A stretch of DNA of 9,584 bases from CAZAQB01 sp964487155 (GTDB lineage: Bacteria > Pseudomonadota > Gammaproteobacteria > Nitrococcales > Nitrococcaceae): positions 1 through 9,584 of the forward strand of contig CAZAQB010000125.1 in the NCBI GenBank assembly GCA_964487155.1, written 5' to 3'. A program made the translations under genes and the position numbers. Position 1 is the stretch's first letter. The number at the start of each line of letters is the position of its first letter. Below are positions 1-6,429 of the stretch, piece by piece. Below the pieces are notes generated by a model that was not told where the DNA came from, searched no databases, and saw only the letters and a program-made list of their open reading frames with translations.

Positions 1-13
1 AGCCGCCACCGCC

Positions 14-1105
14 TCAGTAGCGGTCCTCCCCGAAGCGCTCATACACCTTGCGGAACTCCGGTATGTGATCCCGCACCGCCGCCACGCAGTCGGGGTCGAA
101 CTTGGTTCCGGCGTGGCTGTCGAGGTACGACAGGGCTTCATCGAAGGTCCAGGCGGCCTTATAGGGGCGCTCGCTGGTGAGAGCGTCGAACACGTCGGCC
201 ACGGCCACGATGCGCCCCTCCAGGGGCAGATCGTCGCCGGCCAGCCCCGCCGGATAGCCGGTGCCGTCAAAGTGCTCGTGGTGGGTGGCCACCAGGTTGC
301 GCAGGATGTCCACGTTGTGCAGCTGGGAGAAGCCGAACTCCCGGATCATGGTGTCGACGATATCCACCCCGGTGGTGACGTGGGCGCGCATGATCGCCAG
401 GTCCTCACCGTCCAGGGCGCCGGGCTTGAGCAGGATGCGGTCGGGGACCGCCACCTTGCCGATGTCATGCAGCGGCGCGAACTGGTAGAGGAACTCGATG
501 TATTCCTCGTCGCGCCCGACGCGCGGGCAGATGGCGCGGGCGACGATGCGGCAGTAGTGGGCCATGCGGGCCAGGTGATCGGCGGTCTCGGCGTCCCGGA
601 AGCGGCTGAACTCCCGGGCGGTGCTCACCGCGCCCCGCAGCGTGCGGATGGAGCTCAGGTCGTGAGCCACCAGGGCGGTGATGAGCTGTGCGTAGAGCTC
701 CACGTAGGCCAGCACCGGCTCGGAGAAGTACCCCCGGCGATCGGCGTCGAAGAAGATGAAGCCGAGGAATTCGCCGCGGCTGGTCATCGGCACCGTGCAG
801 CTGGACTTCACTCCGGCGCGCAGCAGGTTCTGGGTATGCATCGACCCGGACCCCTGGTAGATGCTGAAGTCATCGACGATCCGGCGCCTGCCCTCCTGTT
901 TCAGCTGCTCAAGGGACGGCACCTGTGACAGGGGCACCACGTAGTAGCTGAACGGCTCCTCGCCGCTGGTGCTGCTGGCGAAGGTCTCCAGGGTATCTTC
1001 GGCTGGGTTGTAGAGGGCAACGGCGATCCGGCACAGCCTCGGGTACTGGACGCGGATCGCTTCGTGAAAGCCGAGAACCCGCGCTCCGATGCTCTTCAGG
1101 TGCAT
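14..1105 (-). CDS. GAF and HD-GYP domain protein, probable cyclic-di-GMP phosphodiesterase
   Basis: This protein of 363 residues has an N-terminal GAF-like sensor domain (about residues 15-147, with the typical 'VPM..RGEFLGFIFFD' strand-turn-strand) and a C-terminal HD-GYP domain (about 165-350). All the HD-GYP hallmarks are visible: an early metal-ligand region ETADH (173-177), HDIGK (213-217), a histidine at about 242, the HHExxDGxGYP motif (275-285) and ADVFD (303-307). HD-GYP enzymes hydrolyse c-di-GMP in the cytoplasm and lower its level; the GAF domain probably binds a small ligand, but nothing here identifies it. I chose the ATG at 1105 because GGAG lies five bases upstream and the GAF fold begins right after it. 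The frame stays open to 1279, but that extension is Arg/Pro-rich and looks non-coding. There is no membrane segment. The gene stands alone, 580 bases after the hydrolase gene, and a perfect palindrome sits just before its RBS. Confidence 0.93.
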   Translation of the reverse strand: MHLKSIGARVLGFHEAIRVQYPRLCRIAVALYNPAEDTLETFASSTSGEEPFSYYVVPLSQVPSLEQLKQEGRRRIVDDFSIYQGSGSMHTQNLLRAGVKSSCTVPMTSRGEFLGFIFFDADRRGYFSEPVLAYVELYAQLITALVAHDLSSIRTLRGAVSTAREFSRFRDAETADHLARMAHYCRIVARAICPRVGRDEEYIEFLYQFAPLHDIGKVAVPDRILLKPGALDGEDLAIMRAHVTTGVDIVDTMIREFGFSQLHNVDILRNLVATHHEHFDGTGYPAGLAGDDLPLEGRIVAVADVFDALTSERPYKAAWTFDEALSYLDSHAGTKFDPDCVAAVRDHIPEFRKVYERFGEDRY

Positions 1106-1123
1106 GTGCGCTCCGATGGCTGG

Positions 1124-1135
1124 GGGAGTACTCCC
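1124..1135. promoter_or_regulatory. 12-bp perfect palindrome before the HD-GYP gene
   Basis: GGGAGTACTCCC is a perfect palindrome ending 18 bases before the HD-GYP start codon, next to the GGAG ribosome site. It could be a small operator, or it could hide or compete with the Shine-Dalgarno sequence, because it carries its own GGGAG. Function is inference only. Confidence 0.3.
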
Positions 1136-1219
1136 GGCGCGCCGGCGCGGGTGCGCGGCGGCCGCTGCCCGGGAAGGCTGTACGCTTTCCGGGCGGCCGG
1201 CAGGACGCCGCAGTCTCAC

Positions 1220-1239
1220 ACAGCCGAGCGTCCGGCTGT
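1220..1239. repeat. Inverted repeat upstream of the HD-GYP gene
   Basis: The arms ACAGCCG and CGGCTGT are perfectly complementary over 7 bp with a 6-base spacer. The repeat lies about 115-134 bases before the HD-GYP start. No T-run follows it on either strand, so it is not a typical Rho-independent terminator; an operator or a leader hairpin is possible. I see no convincing -35/-10 pair beside it. Confidence 0.35.
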
Positions 1240-1311
1240 AGGGCAAACCGGCCGCGATCCGCCGAGCGGTGTGCGGCATCCGGCGCGCCCGCTACCTCCG
1301 CCGACTGGCTG

Positions 1312-1596
1312 CTAGCCGAGCATCACCTCCACCGTCTCCCGGCTGAGGCTGATGTGCTCCGCGACCAGCCGTGCCGCCGCCTCCCCTCTGATCGGTTGCT
1401 TGGGTAAGGCGGTGGGACGGGGTGTGCCCGGGACCGGTGCATTGCGCACCGCCCTGGTGCGGCGGAGGGCGGGGCTGGTGGGTGGGCTCCGGTGCGGGCC
1501 GACGCGAGTGCTGGCGCGCCTGGCCGCGCCGGCACTCGGGAGGCCGTGCGGCCGAGGGGTCAATGAAGCCAGGACGGCTTCGTGCAGGGTTTGCAT
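1312..1596 (-). CDS. Doubtful small hypothetical protein
   Basis: A 94-residue open frame on the same strand as its neighbours. The ends look most protein-like: the start has a hydrophobic stretch that continues upstream of the ATG (WATIALHLIMQTLHEAVL, with the frame open back to a stop at about 1661-1663), and the last 20 or so codons mostly end in G or C and include a helix-turn-helix-like 'SRETV'. The middle is Arg/Pro-rich and contains a long hairpin (1505-1538), which is more typical of non-coding DNA. No good Shine-Dalgarno sequence precedes the ATG. It could be a decayed gene, a small lineage-specific gene, or chance in GC-rich DNA. I do not recognise a family. Confidence 0.2.
   Translation of the reverse strand: MQTLHEAVLASLTPRPHGLPSAGAARRASTRVGPHRSPPTSPALRRTRAVRNAPVPGTPRPTALPKQPIRGEAAARLVAEHISLSRETVEVMLG
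1505..1538. repeat. Long GC-rich hairpin
   Basis: A 34-base inverted repeat. The outer arms CGAGTGC/GCACTCG (7 bp) and inner arms GGCGCG/CGCGCC (6 bp) are separated by a single T-G pair, with a 6-base loop. It lies 148-181 bases after the hydrolase stop. No T-tract follows on either strand, so a Rho-independent terminator is unlikely; a REP-like or mRNA-end-protecting element is possible. Confidence 0.55.
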
Positions 1597-1685
1597 GATC
1601 AGGTGCAGCGCGATGGTCGCCCACCGGCGGTACCCCGGTCCGAGCCGAACGGAGCCCGATGCGCCTTACCGCCTGACCACCCGCC

Positions 1686-3689
1686 CTACAGCGGTCCGGC
1701 TCCCAGGCGGACCAGATGCCAGAGGCTCAAGCCGGTGACCGCGGCACTGGCGTAGATTGCCAGCACGCTGCCTGCAGGCCGGCGGCGAGGCATGCCGCGA
1801 TGGAGCAGCACCGTACCGGACAGCCCCAAGCCCGCGCCCGCCAGCCCGAACCAGCCGGCCCAGGCGATGGTGCCGGGCACTCCCAAGGGCAGGGCAGCTG
1901 GATGGTTTCGGGCGGTGGCCAGCACCACCGCCGCCGCGGTGGCCAGCCCCGCCAGGCCCGCCACGGCCCCCAGCCAGCTCAGCAGCCGGGCCCGACCCAG
2001 GGGGCCTGTGGGTTCAAGGTTGATGCGCCGGGCGAGCGCGGCCAGCGGAAACCCCAGCACCGCCGCTGCCAGCCCGGCCCCGGTCGCCAGCAGCGACAGG
2101 GGGTAATCCTGGCGCCGCAGCTGCAGGGCCAGGCGCAGCGGTTGCGGAGTCGCCCGCAGGCCGGTCAGAAACGCCGGTGCCGGGATCGCCCCCAGGCAGG
2201 AGGCGTCCAGCCTCGCCTCCGGATCCACCAGGAAGTCCCGCAGCAGCTGCCCGCCGCAGCCCTGGAAGTGGGAGACGATGGCGCCATGGCCGGTGTAGGG
2301 GAACTCCAGGAACTGTGCCCGGGCCAACCCCGCCAGGATGCTGCGGGCGAAGTGGGGCGGGGTCACCGGGTCGGCCTCGCCGGCCACGACCAGGGCGGGG
2401 ATGTCCGACTCAAGGGTTCCGACGATGGGGTCCCGGGGCGCCTCGATGACCTGCGGGCACAGCGTATCGAAGGGAATGGTGCCCATCCAGCGGGACAGTT
2501 CGGGCTCCTGGCGGGCAATGGCCTCCAGCGCCCTGGGCCCGCCCCGGTCACGCAGGGCGCCCCGGCAATTGGCGACCCACGACAGTCCGTGGCCGTAGCG
2601 GTGGTCGATGGCGTAGCCCAACTGCTCCACGTAGGCCCGCAGGGCCCCGGGGTCACGCCGCTGTAAGGCCTGCAGCACGGCCGGCAGATCGCCATACACC
2701 TCGCGCCGGTAGAGGGCCTGGAACACGGCGCCGGCAGCCAGGGTCGCGTCCACCACCAGGCGCCCGCCGCGGGCCTGGGTGATGTCCACCCCGGTGAGTT
2801 CCATGGGATTCGCCTGGTAGGCGCGGATTACCGCCAGAAAGTCCTGGGCCAGGCTGGGGTGGGCGCGGGCGCAGGCCGCATCCTGCCGGCACATGGCATC
2901 CACGGCCCGCAGGCTGGAGCGAAAGCCGGCCGCCAGGGTGGAGTGGGGGTCGGTGGGATCGATGGCCAGGGGGACCACCGAGTCCAGCACCGCGGCGCGC
3001 ACGCCAGCGCGGTCCACCGCCATCACCGCCTGCGCCAGTTCCGTCCCGTAGGAGACCGCAAACAGGTTCCAGCGCGGGTAGCCCAGGGCCCGGCGGATGT
3101 CCCGGACGTCCAGGGCGTTGTGCCAGGTGGAATAGGCCCCAACCGCCACCCCCTGGGCGCGGGCCTCGTCCAGGCAGCGTGACATGGCCGCCGCCAGCCG
3201 TCGCTGGCCGTCGGGGACGGTGGCCACCCCGAACTGGTAGGCCAACGGAATCGCCCGGCAGAAGGCGGGGCCGGAATGACCCACGCCGCGCTGGTCGAAG
3301 AACACCAGATCCGCCACCTCGCGGATGAAGCGGTTCTCCGGCGCCTGGTAGGCCCGAATGCGCCCGGCCGACAGCGAGGGTCGTCCCGGGCCCCCGGTGA
3401 GACGCACCAGCGCGCCGGCCGCTGGCGCCGGGTTGAGGGAAGCGATTTTCAGCACCGACAGGCGGACGAGCCGGCTGTCCGGGTCGGTGCGGTCCTCGGG
3501 CACCAGCACGTAGCCGCAGCGGAACTCCTCCGGGTCGTACTGGAGGCCAGCGCCGAAGGGGCAGATGTGGGGAGTGAAGCGGGGCTCGAAATCCGCCCAG
3601 GCCGGGTGTTGCCGCGGCTCGGGTGCGCCGCCCGCCGAAAGCGGCGGAACCAGGCTCAGTGCCAGCAGCAGGATGATCAGACGAAGCAT
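1686..3689 (-). CDS. Secreted TAP-like alpha/beta hydrolase with C-terminal membrane domain
   Basis: A protein of 667 residues. Residues 1-20 form a signal peptide (MLRLIILLLALSLVPPLSA). The body matches the alpha/beta-hydrolase family of tripeptidyl/prolyl aminopeptidases: an N-terminal 'CPFG..Q...FRCGYVLVPED' block, GGPG (99-102), DQRG (132-135), the nucleophile elbow AVSYG with Ser213, and a C-terminal TAP-like part with Asp440 (ADPVTP) and His468 (TGHG). This supports a Ser-Asp-His peptidase or esterase outside the cytoplasm; about ten cysteines fit an oxidising compartment. After residue 525 come about four hydrophobic segments (near 532-552, 569-592, 602-628, 640-662), which would anchor the enzyme in the inner membrane and are unusual for the family. 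The ATG at 3689 was chosen because AGGGAG lies seven bases upstream and the signal peptide starts there; the frame extends further to 3794 but is Arg-rich. The substrate is unknown. Confidence 0.9.
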   Translation of the reverse strand: MLRLIILLLALSLVPPLSAGGAPEPRQHPAWADFEPRFTPHICPFGAGLQYDPEEFRCGYVLVPEDRTDPDSRLVRLSVLKIASLNPAPAAGALVRLTGGPGRPSLSAGRIRAYQAPENRFIREVADLVFFDQRGVGHSGPAFCRAIPLAYQFGVATVPDGQRRLAAAMSRCLDEARAQGVAVGAYSTWHNALDVRDIRRALGYPRWNLFAVSYGTELAQAVMAVDRAGVRAAVLDSVVPLAIDPTDPHSTLAAGFRSSLRAVDAMCRQDAACARAHPSLAQDFLAVIRAYQANPMELTGVDITQARGGRLVVDATLAAGAVFQALYRREVYGDLPAVLQALQRRDPGALRAYVEQLGYAIDHRYGHGLSWVANCRGALRDRGGPRALEAIARQEPELSRWMGTIPFDTLCPQVIEAPRDPIVGTLESDIPALVVAGEADPVTPPHFARSILAGLARAQFLEFPYTGHGAIVSHFQGCGGQLLRDFLVDPEARLDASCLGAIPAPAFLTGLRATPQPLRLALQLRRQDYPLSLLATGAGLAAAVLGFPLAALARRINLEPTGPLGRARLLSWLGAVAGLAGLATAAAVVLATARNHPAALPLGVPGTIAWAGWFGLAGAGLGLSGTVLLHRGMPRRRPAGSVLAIYASAAVTGLSLWHLVRLGAGPL

Positions 3690-3696
3690 GGTTGGA

Positions 3697-3702
3697 CTCC
3701 CT
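3697..3702 (-). promoter_or_regulatory. Ribosome binding site of the hydrolase gene
   Basis: AGGGAG, seven bases before the ATG at 3689. It decides in favour of this start over upstream in-frame starts, which lack a signal peptide directly after them. Confidence 0.7.
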
Positions 3703-3792
3703 TCCGCGAACGCCCGGCGCTTCCCCTTGCGCCTTCTCATGCCGCCCCACCAGCGCAGCCGGCCCAGGCAGCGGCGCGATGCTGCCTGAAGC

Positions 3793-3837
3793 AAAGCCGC
3801 GTGTCCAAGCGATGCCGAAAGGCGACGCTGCGGCTTT
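3793..3837. terminator. Nested stem-loop between the MAPEG and hydrolase genes
   Basis: Outer arms AAAGCCGC/GCGGCTTT (8 bp) enclose AGCG/CGCT (4 bp) and GCC/GGC (3 bp) around a four-base loop (GAAA on the plus strand, TTTC on the minus). It lies 64 bases after the MAPEG stop codon in the 211-base gap before the hydrolase gene. On the minus strand the stem ends GGCTTTGC, a weak T-tract. It may end the peroxidase operon or act as a leader structure for the hydrolase; the evidence is structural only. Confidence 0.35.
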
Positions 3838-3900
3838 CCCGCCCTTCACCGGCCCGCCCCGCAACCCGGCGCCCCATCGGCCCGAGCCCGAGGTTGAGCC

Positions 3901-4284
3901 TCAGACCAGGGACAGCGTCAGGTTCAGCAGCGCCGAGCCCGCCAGAGTGGTGAAGGTGGCGGCCATGCCGAACACGCGGAATCGCAAGTCCTCGTTGGGT
4001 TGGTTGAGCCCCCACGCGTGGGCAACCCGTCCGGCCAGCAAGGCGATGCCCAGGGCGTGCAGCAGGATCGGCGTCACGCCCTGCACCTCGGCCATGCCCA
4101 GCAGCAGCACACTGAGGGGCACGTATTCGGCGAAGTTGCCATGCGCCCGCATGGCGCGCAGCAGCCGGGGCTCGCCGCCGTCGCCCACGGCGACCCGCAG
4201 CCGGCGCCGCAGGCCCACGATGCGCACTGACAGGGCCAGGAAAAGCAGGGCGAGCAGCGCGCCGTAGAGGGCGGTCACGGCCAT
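3901..4284 (-). CDS. MAPEG family membrane protein, YecN-like
   Basis: A protein of 127 residues with four predicted membrane helices (about 3-23, 53-67, 72-89, 104-124). The cytoplasmic loop between helices 1 and 2 has 'RVAVGDGG' and is followed by 'RAHGNFAEYVP' (46-56), the hallmark of the MAPEG superfamily (membrane-associated proteins in eicosanoid and glutathione metabolism). The arrangement closely follows E. coli YecN as I remember it. MAPEG members often use glutathione, but the role of the bacterial YecN branch is not settled, so I assign no reaction. GAGG lies eight bases before the ATG. It begins 34 bases after the peroxidase stop, so it is probably the last gene of that operon. 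A thiol or lipid detoxification role beside a peroxidase is plausible but inferred. Confidence 0.9.
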   Translation of the reverse strand: MAVTALYGALLALLFLALSVRIVGLRRRLRVAVGDGGEPRLLRAMRAHGNFAEYVPLSVLLLGMAEVQGVTPILLHALGIALLAGRVAHAWGLNQPNEDLRFRVFGMAATFTTLAGSALLNLTLSLV

Positions 4285-4318
4285 GGGATGAGCCTCGCTG
4301 GGGGGTGGGCCCGGGGAC

Positions 4319-5638
4319 TCACCGGCCGGAGTCCGCCCGTTGCGCTCCGGCGGCCGGATCCCGGGTCAGCGCCCGGGGCAGGTCCGGCCCGGTAAGAGAC
4401 TTAAGAAATGCCACGAGGTCCGCCACCTCCCGATCCGTCAGGTCCAGCGGCTGGAGGGTGTGTTCCCGGTGGCCGACGGCCGTGGCGCCGGGCAGCTCGG
4501 AGTAGAACCGCACCACCTCTTCCAGGGTTTCGAAGTGGCCGCCGTGCATGTAGGGGGGCGTGCGGGCGACACCCCGCAGGGGCGGGGTCTTGAACTGACC
4601 CCGGTTCTCCTGCTGGCGGGCGAGGAACCGGACTTCCGCGGCCTGCTCGGAGTCCGGCGCGTCGCTGTGGGTGCCGCGGGCGTTGAAGGGGCTCGACTTC
4701 ACCGCCGCCACGCCAGCGAAGCGGCCGAGATCCTCAGCCGCCAGCCAGGGCCGGGACGGCAGCCCCAGGTTGTGGAACTCGCCGTCGCTGAAGTCGGGCC
4801 CGAAGTGGCAGGTGACGCAGTTGGCGCGACCCACGAACAGCTTCAGGCCTCGCTGGGCGGCCGGAGACAGGGCGGCCAGGGCTTCCGCGTCGCCGGTCTG
4901 GAGCCCCCTGGCGAAGCGGTCGAAAGGCGTCGTGCCGGTGAGCAGGCGCCGCTGGTAGGCGGCGATCGCCTTGGCGGCGTTCACGGCGACCCGGTTGACC
5001 GCCTGGCGGTCAACCGCGGCCATGGCGTCCCAGTCGCGCTGGTGGGGATGGTCCGGGTTGCCGGGCACGGGACGGGCCTCGGCCGGGAACCGGTCGGCGT
5101 CCTCCAGAGCTGGCATGGGCCCGAACAGCTGCCGGTAGGCGTTGCGCAGCGCGGCATCGTCGTGCAGCAGATGGGCCAGCTCCAGGCGGCTAGTGCCATG
5201 CTCGTGGGAGGCTTCCATCGGCCCCAGGGCCTGGGCCCAGAGGCTGTCGGCCCGGCCGTCCCAGAACAGCCACTGCTGGTGGCCCACATTCAGCAACGTC
5301 GGGGCGTGGCGGCGGGTGGTGCCGATCCCCTCGGACAGCGCCTGCGGGTCGGCGAAGCCGTGCTCCGGCCGGTGGCAGCTGGCGCAGGCCACCTCGCCGT
5401 TGGCAGACAGGCGCGTATCGAAGAACAGCCGCTGGCCCAGGCGCGCCGCCGCCGGGTCGTCGGCCACGGCGTTGGTCGGGTCCGGCGGCGGCGCTGGCAG
5501 CGGGCTGAGGCTGGCAATGCGGGAGCGCTCGGTAGCGGAGAACTCCACGCCCTGGGCGGTGGCGAGGCCGCCGCCCAGGGTCGTGGCCGCCAGCAGCCAG
5601 GCGGTCAGTCGGGCCAGGCTACTGGCCGTTGACCACAT
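4319..5638 (-). CDS. Di-haem cytochrome c peroxidase, CcpA/MauG superfamily
   Basis: A 439-residue periplasmic protein. Residues 1-28 are a signal peptide with an A-T-A-Q cleavage region. Two covalent haem sites are visible: CASCH (85-89) and CVTCH (274-278). Other family features are 'LGQRLFFDTRLS', RHAPTLLN with His111, FWDGRA (125-130), and the 'TPPLRGVARTPPYMHGG' block (351-367) followed by TLEEVVRFY. Bacterial members reduce H2O2 using electrons from small cytochromes; MauG members oxidise protein or amine partners. The protein is longer than usual for CcpA (about 320-350 residues mature). The extra length includes a segment near 170-210 between the haem domains, so I do not choose between CcpA and MauG. 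The ATG overlaps the end of the upstream gene by 20 bases and lacks a good Shine-Dalgarno sequence, which points to translational coupling. Confidence 0.93.
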   Translation of the reverse strand: MWSTASSLARLTAWLLAATTLGGGLATAQGVEFSATERSRIASLSPLPAPPPDPTNAVADDPAAARLGQRLFFDTRLSANGEVACASCHRPEHGFADPQALSEGIGTTRRHAPTLLNVGHQQWLFWDGRADSLWAQALGPMEASHEHGTSRLELAHLLHDDAALRNAYRQLFGPMPALEDADRFPAEARPVPGNPDHPHQRDWDAMAAVDRQAVNRVAVNAAKAIAAYQRRLLTGTTPFDRFARGLQTGDAEALAALSPAAQRGLKLFVGRANCVTCHFGPDFSDGEFHNLGLPSRPWLAAEDLGRFAGVAAVKSSPFNARGTHSDAPDSEQAAEVRFLARQQENRGQFKTPPLRGVARTPPYMHGGHFETLEEVVRFYSELPGATAVGHREHTLQPLDLTDREVADLVAFLKSLTGPDLPRALTRDPAAGAQRADSGR

Positions 5639-6140
5639 GGAACTCGGCGCGGTCGCTGTGGCCGCCGGCCTTCACCTTGACGGTCATGCGCCATGGCGCC
5701 GCCGGGGTGCCGGGCATGTGGAACTTCATGCCCTCCACCAGGTAGCCGCCGCCCGGACCAGCGGTCACTTCCGGAGCCGTGTTCATGCCGTGGCCGTGCT
5801 GGGGCATGTCGGCATCCACGCTCACCCGGGCGTTCGACACCCGCTGCGCACGTTCGGCGGAGCGGAACACCTCCAGGTGAAGGCGGAACAGGCGGTTCAC
5901 GGGGATGGGGTCGGGAATCGGCGTGTACACCACGTAGAAGCGACCGTCCCCGGTCGCCTGGCCGCGGGCGGTGTCGGGGGCGGCCGCTTTACCGGCCTTG
6001 GCGCCGCCCATGGCCTCATGCTTGTGGCCTTCGCCGTGCTTCATCTGACCGGCGCCGTGCTCGGCGGCCAGCGCACCGCCGCAGGCAAACATCAAGGCCG
6101 CGGCGGTTGCCGCCACTGACCTGCTCCCGGTACCCCCCAT
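5619..6140 (-). CDS. Secreted His/Met-rich YtkA/FixH-like protein
   Basis: A protein of 173 residues. Residues 1-26 form a signal peptide (cleavage after ALAA likely; Cys20 makes only a poor lipobox). Next is a short His/Met-rich tract (about 28-44, with four His, two Met and several Glu/Gly), then an Ala/Lys linker. Residues 68-170 form a compact beta-rich domain with 'DADMPQHGHGMN' (110-120), 'GGGYLVEGMKFHMPG' and a final strand ending EFHVV. This pattern is typical of the YtkA-like/FixH-like fold found with copper and haem-protein assembly genes. The His/Met residues suggest binding of copper or another soft metal in the periplasm; that is inference. The start has a strong AGGAG six bases upstream. 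It is the first gene of the peroxidase operon and overlaps it by 20 bases, suggesting it serves the peroxidase or its metal or haem supply. Confidence 0.8.
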   Translation of the reverse strand: MGGTGSRSVAATAAALMFACGGALAAEHGAGQMKHGEGHKHEAMGGAKAGKAAAPDTARGQATGDGRFYVVYTPIPDPIPVNRLFRLHLEVFRSAERAQRVSNARVSVDADMPQHGHGMNTAPEVTAGPGGGYLVEGMKFHMPGTPAAPWRMTVKVKAGGHSDRAEFHVVNGQ

Positions 6141-6146
6141 GATCCT

Positions 6147-6151
6147 CTCCT
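6147..6151 (-). promoter_or_regulatory. Strong ribosome binding site of the YtkA-like gene
   Basis: AGGAG within GAGGAGAGG, six bases before the ATG at 6140. It is among the best Shine-Dalgarno sequences in the window and fixes the start of the operon's first gene. Confidence 0.8.
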
Positions 6152-6199
6152 CGTCGATTGCTCGTCAGGTGAATCGGCTCTCCGCCAGTCCCGGCCGGC

Positions 6200-6217
6200 G
6201 CCGCAGTGGACTGCGGC
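6200..6217. promoter_or_regulatory. 18-bp dyad in the leader of the peroxidase operon
   Basis: GCCGCAGT and ACTGCGGC are perfect 8-bp inverted arms with a 2-base centre. It lies 60-77 bases before the YtkA-like start codon and just downstream of the possible promoter at 6237-6266. A two-base centre is too tight for a full RNA hairpin, so a site for a dimeric DNA-binding regulator is the simpler reading. The regulator is unknown. Confidence 0.45.
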
Positions 6218-6236
6218 AGACTCGGGAAAAGGCAGA

Positions 6237-6266
6237 CTTTTATGTCGCCACTCGATAGGCAGCCAA
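6237..6266 (-). promoter_or_regulatory. Possible sigma-70 promoter of the YtkA-peroxidase-MAPEG operon
   Basis: TTGGCT (6266-6261) and TAAAAG (6242-6237) are separated by 18 bases, each matching four of six consensus positions. This is one of the few AT-richer stretches of the window and lies at the expected place, with the dyad between it and the strong RBS. The match is modest. Confidence 0.35.
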
Positions 6267-6329
6267 AATGCCGTCGAGTTCCCCGGTTGACAAGGGGGGC
6301 GCACGGGGCCACGGCCCGGCCGGTTGTCG

Positions 6330-6429
6330 NNNNNNNNNNNNNNNNNNNNNNNNNNNNNNNNNNNNNNNNNNNNNNNNNNNNNNNNNNNNNNNNNNNNNNN
6401 NNNNNNNNNNNNNNNNNNNNNNNNNNNNN
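6330..6429. other. 100-N scaffold gap flanked by an identical 12-mer
   Basis: Exactly 100 N, the usual placeholder for a gap of unknown size. GGCCGGTTGTCG stands directly before the gap (6318-6329) and directly after it (6430-6441). The contig ends therefore overlap by 12 bases; joining them at the overlap would remove the gap. A real missing repeat cannot be excluded. Confidence 0.9.

Larger units (their letters stand above)
1106..1685. other. 580-base region between the hydrolase and HD-GYP genes
   Basis: No confidently coding gene lies here. The region holds a palindrome (1124-1135), an inverted repeat (1220-1239), a small CGGTGC/GCACCG repeat (1435-1451), a long hairpin (1505-1538) and one doubtful minus-strand ORF (1312-1596). 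The HD-GYP promoter must be here or upstream, but I cannot point to it. Confidence 0.6.

Noticed and set aside
1200..1260. TTGCCC plus CTGTGT as an HD-GYP promoter
   Set aside because: The spacing is 17, but the -10 has no resemblance to the consensus.
1106..1279. N-terminal extension of the HD-GYP protein to an upstream start
   Set aside because: The extra 58 residues are Arg/Ala/Pro-rich, cross two inverted repeats, and lack a ribosome site; the ATG at 1105 has GGAG five bases upstream.
2653..3864. Second minus-strand frame inside and beyond the hydrolase gene
   Set aside because: It is Gly/Arg/Pro-rich and out of frame with the Ser-Asp-His hydrolase, which has a signal peptide and RBS.
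4340..5632. Long plus-strand open frame (about 430 codons) opposite the peroxidase gene
   Set aside because: It is a mirror of the GC-rich codon use of the real gene. Its product is low-complexity (Gly/Arg/Gln/Val) and has no domain, whereas the minus strand has two CxxCH haem sites.
6255..6300. Second promoter pair, TTGTCA and CATTTT, upstream of the chosen one
   Set aside because: The -35 is good, but the -10 matches only about three positions, and it would put the start even further from the gene.
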